A stretch of 64,000 nt of DNA from Rhyacophila brunnea (taxonomy: Eukaryota; Arthropoda; Insecta; Trichoptera; Rhyacophilidae). Both the position numbers and the translations under genes were made by a program. The DNA is taken from assembly GCA_022495005.1 (NCBI GenBank), contig JAGYXB010001095.1:372001-436000 (forward strand), given 5' to 3'. The notes under the pieces were generated by a model, which was given only the letters and a program-made list of their open reading frames with translations, did no database searches and had not been told where the DNA came from. Each line of letters starts with the position of its first letter. Positions within the stretch are counted from its first letter, which is position 1. Positions 22,746-33,132 of this stretch are shown piece after piece.

Positions 22746-22800
22746 CGGTGACGTCCCGTGGGGGTAGGCAGATCATGGGTTGCATAGGGGCGGTGAATGA
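22746..22800 (+). mobile_element. Element O, left end only
   Basis: CGGTGACGTCCCGTGGGGGT then AGGCAGATCATGGG and GGGGCGG, matching the first about 50 bp of the complete copies at 16556 and 52842. The rest differs. Confidence 0.6.
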
Positions 22801-23256
22801 AAAAATGAATACATTAATATTACAACTATTGTTAAGTACAGTGGCGAATTTCTATGAGGCCATTAGAAAGTATCGAAATCTCAATTTAAAAAGAAATTGT
22901 AGCATAAAAAATCCTGACTACACAACTATTATTGCATTTTAATTCCCACTGTGATAGATTTTTTAATGTCGGTTTATCAAACAGGCAAAATTTTAACAAT
23001 GGTGCCATCAAATCTGTCAGCGCTACAAACCTTCAGGTACCTAAAACCACCACTGTATGAGACCCCCCAAAAATGAAAATGATCAGAATGATTTGAAACA
23101 GTGAAAGGCGATAAACTATACCTTAGGCTCAGACAAATAAAAACACGGCAAAAAAAATGATTTGTAATTATTCTTCGGGTTTTTTTAGAAAACCAATCCC
23201 TAATGGAACTGTCAACAAATTCTCGGTGTCCACCCGAATTCCAGAGTGGTATAGGT

Positions 23257-23664
23257 CATGGCTGGGGAGGGCTGATAGGGCTCTAGCCTGGGGGCCCGGG
23301 CTGTGGGGGGGCCGGCGTGTCGGGTTGACCAGATAAGTGAGATAAACACACATCATAAACTAGCTTTAATAGTAAAAAAAGTCGCCTGCGGCGCTATTAT
23401 ACTTCGTGGCCGTAAACATTTTCAATTATATAATTGTGCAATATACTTTTTGATTATTATGAGTCGATACTCGACAGCTCCATTGTTAAAATAGATGTAT
23501 TAAAAATCGCCAATAATTCACTGTATAACTACCCTTAATTTGAACTAAAACGCAATTTGAAAAACGTTAATGTAGTCTTTCACACTGCCTTTAATCTTAG
23601 CGGTAGGTAGGGGGCCCGCCAAATATCCTAGCCTGAGGGCCCGTTTCAGAATGTGGGGACCATG
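23257..23664 (-). mobile_element. Family M element, complete (minus), 8-bp duplication
   Basis: The ends CATGGCTGGGGAGGGCTGAT and AGAATGTGGGGACCATG are inverted relative to the 21260 copy. Flanks GTATAGGT (23249-23256) and GTGTAGGT (23665-23672) are an 8-bp target duplication with one mismatch. The interior carries AAGTGAGATAAACACACATC. Confidence 0.85.
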
Positions 23665-23756
23665 GTGTAGGTACACCGAGTGCAATAGATAAAAGACTGA
23701 TAAACGAAAAATTAGGCTGTGAAGAAGAAAAGAGCCTATGGGACTAATTTACTTTT

Positions 23757-23802
23757 TCCTCATTGCCCCCCCCCAATATTAAATCCTGGATGCGCCACTG
23801 GA
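23757..23802 (-). mobile_element. hAT-like terminus fragment
   Basis: Minus strand CAGTGGCGCATCCAGGATTT then AATATTGGGGGGGGG, a common hAT-type end sequence in insects. No partner end is seen. Confidence 0.4.
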
Positions 23803-24871
23803 TACGATTAGAGCATACTAATGCATAATTTCTCCATTTTACTTAGTATTGCTAGATAACGTACATATTTCACCCAACCTGAATTACTTCATTAACCCAG
23901 CGACGTTTATTGCAGCCCTGTGGCCGTTTTGTACTCCTTGAGTCCTTGGGTACCACTGAATTAAATTTGTTTTGCGAATCGACTTACCAATGGAAGCAAC
24001 CGATATACTAAACGAGCTCGCATGAACTGTCCTATTCATAGAAATCTGGGTTTGCTCATACCAATTTCATTATTTCGTAAACATATTATAACATATTCAG
24101 ATGAATGTTTTTTTTAAAATGAACTCTAGGTACATACTTTACAATAAGGGTGATTATTGCAATACAGCGTTCACGTTCTTACAGAGGTATTGTCATATTC
24201 TGCTAACGTGTCTACAGACGTCCACAATCTACATATTGTATTTTACAATGCAAATTGAAGATGAATTATACCTTTATTGAAATAAGAGTAATTAATAATC
24301 TATGTGCCGTTCGTGTCTTTTAAGTGTTGCTAACGGATCCAATTTAATATTGTGATTTTCTATGCCAGGGAGTGTCCTGGTAAAAATCAAAGTATTACAT
24401 ATTCTTGCATGTTTCCTGTTTCTCTATGTCATGCGTTACACCTTTTTATTCCACGCTATTCCAAAATTTTGGACATAATGCCATTATTAAATGTTATGAT
24501 TGAAAAAACAATCCTTATTAATATGCAGTCAGTGTATCACGATATTCATATAATTTCTCATAATTAGATTATTGCAATAGCACATAAATAAATTGATTGA
24601 CGCAGTCCTTGGTGGCATTATGAAAATTCTTAGAAATGATAAAACTCCTTTAATAATGATTGAAATTGAAAATTGACCAATTTATTTTGATGCCGTTCTT
24701 GAGGTGAAGGTTGATTATACTTGATAGCTTGTAAATTAGAAACGGAAGTCATTATGAATTTTAGATACATCTATTAATTTCCCATACAGTAATTTTACTT
24801 TACTTCAAAAATGATAAAAAATACCTAGTCATAATAATTGCCATCTACATATTCCTAATTAGTAATGTAGG
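23803..24871. other. Intergenic, nothing recognised
   Basis: AT-rich, no coding family or repeat partner noted. Confidence 0.4.
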
Positions 24872-24873
24872 TA

Positions 24874-26222
24874 CAGGCGGACCTCGACTTTCGCACAATT
24901 CGGTATTTCGCACATTTCAAAAAAAATCGTTTTTTTAAAACGTCGCGCTGGCCGTGGGTTAAGATATCCCCTTCTCGCTCGCTCACAAGCAAGTGCATTT
25001 CTTGCGTCACTTGCATCCTGCTCGCACCCGTCACTTTGCTTGTGAATTAGCTAGGATAGATATGCGCAGGAGCGCGTGCGGGCGTGTCATGTTGTGCGTT
25101 TTGATAATTTTCTTCATTTGAAATATTTCACCCTAAAAATTTATAAACATGAGTGAGAAATGGAAAAACTGCAGTGTTGATACGAACAAAAAGAAATCAA
25201 GGACTTATAAACTTCACATGACGTTATGATTGCGGTGAATCTTTTGCTTCAATCGAACGTTCGTATGATACAAACAGGTCTACTACGATATGTTCAATTT
25301 TGAAAAATAAAAATAAAATTAAGGAATACGTTCAAAATTGTGGAAATATATTATCTTTAAAGGTAGTTTCCAAAAGACACGGCATAGTTATGGATGAAAT
25401 GGAAAAATATTTGTCATCATGGATCGGACGACCAACATCAAAAAGATGTCCCTCTGAATATTTCAATTATTCAAGCGAAGGCTCTTAGTTTGTACAAAGA
25501 TTGGAAGGCTAGAAAAAGAAGATTCTAACACGATTTTTCAAGCAAGTAACGGTTGGTTTATATTAAATTCACTGGAAAATCGGCTGATGCGGATAAAGAT
25601 GCTGCAAAAGAATTTATTTCCTCATTATCCAAAATTATTGAAGATGGAGAATATTCCTCTAGCCAAATATTTAATGTAGATGCCACAGGTTTATTTTGGA
25701 AAAAAATGCCTAGTCGTACATTCTCATTTTAAGAAGAATCAGTTGCCCCTGGGCATAAACCTTCTAAAAACCGATTGACATTGCTTCTTGGTGGAAACTT
25801 GGCTGGTGATTTAAAATTGATGCCAATGTTAATTTATCAACCAGAAAATTCCAGAGCATTGAAAGGGAAGGATAAAGAATTGCTTCCAGTAATCAAATAA
25901 AAAAGCCTGGGTTTACTGCGTTAATATTAAAAGATTGGTTCACTTTACATTTCGTGCCAGCAGTTAAGCAATATTGTAAAGTTAATGATTTACTATTTAA
26001 AATATTTTATTTAATATAAGAAAAAGAAGAGTGGCAAACAGTTAACTCTTGATAACTTTTTAAGGGAAACACCCGCAAACCCCACTTAAACATGTCTCTT
26101 AAACATCTTATATTTACTTGATACACACAATTTTTATTTTTTTACTTCCCTCTACTTTCGAACATTCAACATTCGCACACCTTTTCAGGAACCAATTATG
26201 TGCGAAAGTCGAGGTCCTCCTG
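24874..26222 (+). mobile_element. Tigger/pogo-type DNA transposon, 1349 bp
   Basis: The terminal inverted repeats CAGGCGGACCTCGACTTTCG and (right, reverse complement) CAGGAGGACCTCGACTTTCG are flanked by TA on both sides (24872-24873, 26223-26224), the tc1/mariner-type target. Inside lies a decayed transposase. Length is somewhat short because of an internal deletion. Confidence 0.92.
25149..26085 (+). pseudogene. Tigger/jerky-like transposase pseudogene
   Basis: The fragments, in order, are MSEKWKNCS (start, degraded), ICSILKNKNKIKEYVQNCGN and VVSKRHGIVMDEMEKYLSSW. After a one-base shift near 25430 come DVPLNISIIQAKALSLYKDW, ADADKDAAKEFISSLSKI, IFNVDATGLFWKKMPSRTF (first catalytic Asp region of the DDE domain) and NRLTLLLGGNLAGDLKLMP. 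Another shift leads to LKDWFTLHFVPAVKQYCKV. The expected LDNAPGHP catalytic block is missing, and the sequence jumps to a Lys-rich tail with LTLDNFLRE. This order is that of pogo/Tigger transposases (CENP-B-type DNA-binding region, then DDE). Multiple frameshifts and stops make it dead. Confidence 0.88.
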
Positions 26223-26229
26223 TACTATG

Positions 26230-26321
26230 TTATTTTTTTTTTTTTTACCAGAGATTAAGATAAAGTTTACGTATTTTGGATTCGATTTTATTTTGGTATT
26301 CTTTTGTTTGACTTTTACTGC
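26230..26321 (+). repeat. Dispersed repeat J, copy 1
   Basis: GATAAAGTTTACGTATTTTG then GATTCGATTTTATTTTGGTATTCTTTTGTTTG resembles 35970-36040 (GATGAAGTTTGCATATTTTG, GATTCGATTTTAAACTG, TTCTTTTGTTTG). Non-coding. Confidence 0.5.
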
Positions 26322-27002
26322 AATCAGAATTATTTTTATTTTGATATCTGTATGCATAATACCATGGCCCCCACATCCTGAAGCGGGCTACCAGGCTTTT
26401 AAGTTCTCTTAAGGCTAAAGGCTAAATTAAGGTAAAGATTATAGTAAAATTAAGAGTATCATGGTGACTTCGCAGCCAAGCTGCATGGGTTTAGCTTGAT
26501 AGGACATGGGCGAGAATGCACATGCGGGCACGACCATCAAGACACTGAACACATCATCTGGGACTGCCCGTTGATGGGATCCGACCGAGCGGAGCTGTTT
26601 GCTAGGGTCCGTCCTCACACGGGGCCGATTGGTCACGCCGACTTGATATCAACCAAGGCCAACTTTGAGGCATTCTAAAAATTTGCTCATAAGGAGGACG
26701 GAATAATTCCGATCCCTCCTTAGATTCGTCACTTTCAACGCAGAGTTTCAGTACGCGGACACTTCATGTCATTAAAGATAAATGACGGCAGAGCAAGTCA
26801 AGATTTTTTTTATTTTCTAAAATTCTTTCTTTAAGCACTAAGGTGCATGGTTGTTACATCAGTCCCGTGCAGCATCGCTTCGGGACAAGGAAGTGTGGCA
26901 CTAAAATCTTTTCATTCTGACAGATTTAAAGCGTCATGGAAGGCGTCAAGGAAATCATGTTGTTTTACCATTTTTTAGTATTCTATTATACACCTACTTG
27001 AA
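26322..27002 (+). repeat. Duplicated block A, copy 1
   Basis: 681 bp, nearly identical to 28380-29078. Differences seen: one C in the CCCCCA run, AAGGAGG versus ATGGAGG, and about 18 extra bases in copy 2 (CTCCTGACTCCTCTG...). It contains a family M left end (26363) with an R1-like LINE 3' end inside. It is followed directly by block B. Confidence 0.92.
26461..26720 (+). pseudogene. R1-like LINE C-terminus (in block A1)
   Basis: The frame reads YHGDFAAKLHGFSLIGHGRE then CTCGHDHQDTEHIIWDCPLM and STKANFEAF, TAA (26676-26678), then in frame KFAHKEDGIIPIPP and TAG. The Cys-x-Cys-Gly...Glu-His...Asp-Cys pattern after a GDFAAKLHxF motif is the usual end of R1/LOA-group LINE proteins. A 3' UTR of about 280 bp follows (TCCCGTGCAGCATCGCTTCG). 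It is 5' truncated, and the internal TAA shows that it is dead. Confidence 0.75.
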
Positions 27003-28382
27003 AGAAGAATTTTAGGTACCTAATCACAACCGCAATGTGAAGGTATGAGATACGATATAAATAAATACTATTATGCTATAGAATCCGAAAAAACCTAATC
27101 TGAAATAAGCTTTTTTTACTTTTCGCGAATACCGTTGGCGCTGTTGGCAGGTAAATATTTTTTAAACTGTAATCTGGAATTAATAGTGCGTAACTTCTTG
27201 GTTTACAATGATTTCGCAATTTTATTTAATGACAATGGAGTATCAATTTATTTATAATGGCATTGAACTCGCAAAATACAATAACTACCTTAATGTCACA
27301 GAAATGCAAACTTATGAATTTAACAGAAAGATTTATTCGAATCATACAGAGTAAGGGAATAATAATTCGTCTCTGTTCTGGCAGAACCAATGACATATTA
27401 AAGTCATTGGGCAGAACACACTAACTGGAGATTACTAGTTTTGAGTAATTTGACTTTGAAGCTTTTAAAATGTTTGAAATTATCTGTCATGTGAGTTTAT
27501 TAAGTAATCGTAATAAGAATGACTTTAAAATAAAGACTGTTTATTTATTAAGAAGGTTTCCAGACGGTAAAGTTTGAAATAAGGAACATTTTGGTATAAC
27601 TAACTCAATATGTCATTTTTTCAAATTAGTGTCTTCTGCCAGAACTGTGACGAATTATTCTTCCAGGGCGTGACAGTGTTGTGCGTGTTTTAGTTTATTG
27701 ATGTGGACATCTCAGACGAATTATTTAGGTACCGAAGACTAGTATAATAGAAATCCCTGACTAATATGCTTCATAGAAGCACACAAAAATGAAGTAGGTA
27801 CATAAATATTAGAAAAGCTACAAAAAGTGTATCGTAAACCATCATTCCCCATAAAAAAGCGATGTATCTTTCACAAAATTGAAGTATTTTGGGAGCCTAG
27901 TCTAAAATAATTACAAGATAAAAAGAACTTTTTATAATATAGCATGTTTTTAAATTTTCTGTTGAATCATATAAACTTGACAATTCTATGTATTAATAAT
28001 TTAGGACAAATATGGCAATTGTCAAAAAAAACATTTTTTTGCTATTTTGCAATAAACAAACAAATATAGAATACTGAAATGTCATTTTGATTTCCATAGT
28101 AACGCACGTAATAGTGGATTGGATTACGGATTTTTCCCGAAATAACTTTTCATATAAAACAGAATTAACTGAAAATGAATTCAATTCTGCTTAAAGATCG
28201 CTAAAAGTATTAAAAGAATGCACTGGCATCGTGATCTGATATATTCTAAAAGTTTCAAATGTCTAGCTAGTCGGGAAGTTAGTTAAAAATCGATTGCAAG
28301 ATTTGTACGACAAACAACCATCGGACAAACAAGAATACGAGCTAAGAAAAACGTAGTAAAATTCATAGAATTTAAATGAAAT
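27000..28382 (+). repeat. Duplicated block B, copy 1
   Basis: About 1383 bp, essentially identical to 31749-33132 (differences seen: AACAGAAAG versus AACAGAAAAG; AACGTAGTAAAA versus AACGTGGTAAAA). It ends with a family C repeat (27908-28362). It is inserted between two copies of block A. Confidence 0.92.
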
Positions 28383-29078
28383 CAGAATTATTTTTATTTT
28401 GATATCTGTATGCATAATACCATGGCCCCACATCCTGAAGCGGGCTACCAGGCTTTTAAGTTCTCTTAAGGCTAAAGGCTAAATTAAGGTAAAGATTATA
28501 GTAAAATTAAGAGTATCATGGTGACTTCGCAGCCAAGCTGCATGGGTTTAGCTTGATAGGACATGGGCGAGAATGCACATGCGGGCACGACCATCAAGAC
28601 ACTGAACACATCATCTGGGACTGCCCGTTGATGGGATCCGACCGAGCGGAGCTGTTTGCTAGGGTCCGTCCTCACACGGGGCCGATTGGTCACGCCGACT
28701 TGATATCAACCAAGGCCAACTTTGAGGCATTCTAAAAATTTGCTCATATGGAGGACGGAATAATTCCGATCCCTCCTTAGATTCGTCACTTTCAACTCCT
28801 GACTCCTCTGTTTCGGCAGAGTTTCAGTACGCGGACACTTCATGTCATTAAAGATAAATGACGGCAGAGCAAGTCAAGATTTTTTTTATTTTCTAAAATT
28901 CTTTCTTTAAGCACTAAGGTGCATGGTTGTTACATCAGTCCCGTGCAGCATCGCTTCGGGACAAGGAAGTGTGGCACTAAAATCTTTTCATTCTGACAGA
29001 TTTAAAGCGTCATGGAAGGCGTCAAGGAAATCATGTTGTTTTACCATTTTTTAGTATTCTATTATACACCTACTTGAA
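28380..29078 (+). repeat. Duplicated block A, copy 2
   Basis: 699 bp, see 26322-27002. To its right the sequence continues into family M interior (GAATTGTGGATTTGTCGAGT, compare GAATTATGGAGTTGTCAAGT at 46522), so this copy keeps the native right junction. Confidence 0.92.
28518..28780 (+). pseudogene. R1-like LINE C-terminus (in block A2)
   Basis: Same coding remnant as at 26461-26720, with the same premature TAA (28733-28735), so the stop predates the duplication. HKEDG has become HMEDG. Confidence 0.75.
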
Positions 29079-29976
29079 TTGTGGATTTGTCGAGTATTGA
29101 CATACAACAATAAAAAAAATCAATTATCAGTCGCGCTAATAGTTATAGCAAGATAGAGAATGACAATTACATCTTGAGATGTGACGATTTGAAAAAATAA
29201 TACCAACATTGCGACACTATCGCTAACGCGCCGCGCGCTAAGCCAGAGTTGTCGTATTACACACCAGTAAGATGTCAAATGTCAATGATTACGCATAATT
29301 GCAAAGGCAATGTACTTTTCCACAATGCAGAATATACAGATCATGTAATAAATATTATAAACGCCGTAAATAACACTACAATAATTTCTAACCGAGATAA
29401 TATAGCGCATACATAATCCCAGTTATTTTTCATTTAGGTTAAACAAACTTTAAAGTGACATAATAAACAAAATGTCAGTTGCACGGCGCATGTGCAGCGG
29501 GTGTTAAGTGTTATCCTGCAATTTAGATAACCACTTACAAAATTTACCCGAGCGATATCTGTGTTATTTCGGATCAAGAAAAATAACGGAAACGTGTTAT
29601 TGTGTTAAGTTGTCGAAACAATCCTCCTAGTCGATATTGGACATTATGCCTGTTATTATAATTCCTACTTTAAACCTAACATACATATTATTAAATTAAT
29701 TTGTAGTTTTGCCTTTCAGAATGTTTATAAATTATTGAGTAGTACCTAATTAATTAACTTAACATGATAATAATAGTAATAATATTTTCTACTGTATTTT
29801 TATTGATGCCTAGCAAATTTTGTCGTTTTTAATTTAAAGTTCAAGGCATTCCACGGACAAGTAACTTTTACAATTTACTTAAATCGATAAATTGTCTTGT
29901 TTCCAATATGTCTTAATTTGATTATGCCTTTTATGCTTCGCTAAATAATCGTTACGTCTTATGTGACGATAATATA
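29079..29976. other. Intergenic; family M remnant at left, otherwise nothing
   Basis: The first 40 bp continue the family M interior. The rest is AT-rich without recognisable coding or repeats. Confidence 0.35.
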
Positions 29977-30152
29977 GTCACACGGTGAAGTAGTCGGTAG
30001 GGCGTCTGCCTTTGAAGCCGTGGGTGCGGGTTCGAATCACGCGTTTGGAAAAAAACGTACCTATGTGTGTGTTTCATCCGGCGCGCGACTCGGTGGGTTA
30101 GATCAATGGATAACAACTACACCTAGTAAATAAAGTCTGTTAATATAAACTC
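29977..30152 (+). mobile_element. tRNA-derived SINE, variant head
   Basis: A tRNA-like head with A-box-like AAGTAGTCGGTAGGGCGTC and B-box GGTTCGAATC, then GTGTGTGTTTCATCCGGCGC and a tail AAAGTCTGTTAATATAAACT resembling the other SINEs' AAAATCTGTCAATACAAAC. It has a different tRNA-related head and a shared 3' part. Confidence 0.65.
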
Positions 30153-30313
30153 AAGTTCATCTTCATTTTTCAGTTTCATGACGTGTCTTCGGTTAGGAGT
30201 GAAAATAATAATTTAAGTAAGTAACTAAGTATATTTTAAGCTTAGTGAATATTATTTTATTTAATTAGTTTTTCAAACCAGGTGTCGAGGTAATATTTGG
30301 ATGTAGTGGTGAA

Positions 30314-31029
30314 TAGGAAATCCAATCCCGAGCCAAAATTCTGATCCCGGGATTTCGGGATTACAATTTGACAATCCCGGGATTGGCATTATTTTCCATT
30401 GTTAATATAAAAAAATATATTTACAAATAGCATTGATAAAATAGGTCAAAAATAAATCTAGTATAATATTTATACTATTTAAGACATTTATTGTTAATAT
30501 TGTATATTATATATCTTGGAAATACATAAATTTAATAGAGTAAATAATATTGTAATATAAATAATAATGTGAATTTAATATGAGATTGCTGTTTCTGATA
30601 ATAAAGACTTAATGAATGGATTAGCGAGATTTAAAATAGTAAAGCAAATAATCATGGTGTACTTCGGCCTCTCCGCTTCATAAATATAATTAGTCAGCCA
30701 AATACGAAACTGCCGTAAAACGTATGAGATCATGGTGGAATTACTTTGTTAAAAGTGCGAAGCATTGTTTTTTTTCCAATCTTTCTCATTTTTATTAATT
30801 AATGTGAAAAATAGAATGAATCGGAAACTTACACATGGGTATAAATCAAATTTCATTCAAACTCAGTTTATTTCTAATGTAGTATTTTTTCTGTTATATT
30901 TTCGTTTTTCTTTTATTTTTCATAAAAATTGATAAAAAAATCAATCCCGAAAGTTTCGGGATTATGTTTATCAATCCCGGGATTCATAGGTATCAAAAAT
31001 AGCTCGGGATCCCGGGATTGGAATCCCTA
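30314..31029. mobile_element. hAT-like element D, 716 bp, with target duplication
   Basis: The inverted ends TAGGAAATCCAATCCCGAG and (right, reverse complement) TAGGGATTCCAATCCCGGG are followed by sub-terminal copies of AATCCCGGGATT. Flanking 8-mers are GTGGTGAA (30306-30313) and GTGGTGAG (31030-31037). The AT-rich interior has no coding frame. A left-end fragment lies at 61858. Confidence 0.88.
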
Positions 31030-31037
31030 GTGGTGAG

Positions 31038-31511
31038 TGATTATGGGTGAGGAGATCAGTGAATTGAGGTCTGAGGATGATGTAGATTGTGTGTTTATTT
31101 ACGGTTTGTCAGGTACAGTTTACATAGGTACACACATACAATATTACATGATTAAGATAGCCCGAAGTAGAGTGACAGTTACACGATTGGGATACAATGA
31201 GGAGTGAGATAGTTTAACCTTCGACGCAACGATACGGAGTGATATTTGTTTCATCGCGATAGTCTTTTTTATTGAACCCATAACGATAGAAAATGCTTAC
31301 ACTGAGTATCTCAGATCTCGATGAGAAAATGCATTTTAATATAATAAACATTAATAAATGTTGCTGAGGTGAAAACGTGCTTACTAAGTAGTAATTCGAT
31401 TGTGTGAAAAATGTATGCAAGGAAAATGCACGTACTAAACATTATTTAAATAAATAATATTACTTAATATAAATATTTAACAAAATATATTTAACTATCT
31501 AAATTTTATTA
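31038..31511. other. Intergenic, nothing recognised
   Basis: Mixed composition; no gene supported. Confidence 0.35.
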
Positions 31512-31748
31512 CACCCACGGTGGCCGCGTGGCTTAAGCGTTGGACTATCACGCCGTGGGTCCCAGGTTCGAATCCTGGGTCTGGCAAGTACTTGCACATA
31601 TTGTTTTTCAATTTGTGTGTGAGTCAGGGTATGGACCTAATAGGTTGAGCAAGTGGCTGACATCCATTTCTCGTAAAAAACAAAATCTGTCAATACAAAC
31701 CTCTACTCTGTGGAGGCCCATATGATCCTATTAGGATCAGACATGATC
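31512..31748 (+). mobile_element. tRNA-derived SINE, best copy
   Basis: CACCCACGGTGGCCGCGTGG with A-box-like GTGGCTTAAGCGTTGG and perfect B-box GGTTCGAATCC, closing in CCTGGGTCTGGCA. The body contains GAGTCAGGGTATGGACCTAA, TAGGTTGAGCAAGTGGCTGA and CTCTACTCTGTGGAGGCCCA. The end palindrome is GATCCTATTAGGATC. The tRNA-like part lacks a proper gene context, so it is the SINE's internal pol III promoter. Confidence 0.85.
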
Positions 31749-33132
31749 GAAAGAAGAATTTTAGGTACCTAATCACAACCGCAATGTGAAGGTATGAGAT
31801 ACGATATAAATAAATACTATTATGCTATAGAATCCGAAAAAACCTAATCTGAAATAAGCTTTTTTTACTTTTCGCGAATACCGTTGGCGCTGTTGGCAGG
31901 TAAATATTTTTTAAACTGTAATCTGGAATTAATAGTGCGTAACTTCTTGGTTTACAATGATTTCGCAATTTTATTTAATGACAATGGAGTATCAATTTAT
32001 TTATAATGGCATTGAACTCGCAAAATACAATAACTACCTTAATGTCACAGAAATGCAAACTTATGAATTTAACAGAAAAGATTTATTCGAATCATACAGA
32101 GTAAGGGAATAATAATTCGTCTCTGTTCTGGCAGAACCAATGACATATTAAAGTCATTGGGCAGAACACACTAACTGGAGATTACTAGTTTTGAGTAATT
32201 TGACTTTGAAGCTTTTAAAATGTTTGAAATTATCTGTCATGTGAGTTTATTAAGTAATCGTAATAAGAATGACTTTAAAATAAAGACTGTTTATTTATTA
32301 AGAAGGTTTCCAGACGGTAAAGTTTGAAATAAGGAACATTTTGGTATAACTAACTCAATATGTCATTTTTTCAAATTAGTGTCTTCTGCCAGAACTGTGA
32401 CGAATTATTCTTCCAGGGCGTGACAGTGTTGTGCGTGTTTTAGTTTATTGATGTGGACATCTCAGACGAATTATTTAGGTACCGAAGACTAGTATAATAG
32501 AAATCCCTGACTAATATGCTTCATAGAAGCACACAAAAATGAAGTAGGTACATAAATATTAGAAAAGCTACAAAAAGTGTATCGTAAACCATCATTCCCC
32601 ATAAAAAAGCGATGTATCTTTCACAAAATTGAAGTATTTTGGGAGCCTAGTCTAAAATAATTACAAGATAAAAAGAACTTTTTATAATATAGCATGTTTT
32701 TAAATTTTCTGTTGAATCATATAAACTTGACAATTCTATGTATTAATAATTTAGGACAAATATGGCAATTGTCAAAAAAAACATTTTTTTGCTATTTTGC
32801 AATAAACAAACAAATATAGAATACTGAAATGTCATTTTGATTTCCATAGTAACGCACGTAATAGTGGATTGGATTACGGATTTTTCCCGAAATAACTTTT
32901 CATATAAAACAGAATTAACTGAAAATGAATTCAATTCTGCTTAAAGATCGCTAAAAGTATTAAAAGAATGCACTGGCATCGTGATCTGATATATTCTAAA
33001 AGTTTCAAATGTCTAGCTAGTCGGGAAGTTAGTTAAAAATCGATTGCAAGATTTGTACGACAAACAACCATCGGACAAACAAGAATACGAGCTAAGAAAA
33101 ACGTGGTAAAATTCATAGAATTTAAATGAAAT
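31749..33132 (+). repeat. Duplicated block B, copy 2
   Basis: See 27000-28382. Here the block is preceded by the SINE end and followed by unrelated AT-rich sequence. Confidence 0.92.

Noticed and set aside
26496..26678. Small Cys/His protein gene duplicated at 28553
   Set aside because: Upstream frame, motif and 3' UTR show it to be a truncated LINE C-terminus inside a duplicated block.
26322..29078. LTR retrotransposon (A as LTRs, B as interior)
   Set aside because: Block A contains a MITE end and LINE fragment, has no TG...CA ends, and B has no gag/pol coding or primer-binding site; B also occurs alone at 31749.
31512..31590. tRNA gene
   Set aside because: Pol III boxes are present, but the same sequence with a conserved non-tRNA body recurs at least six times, so it is a SINE head.
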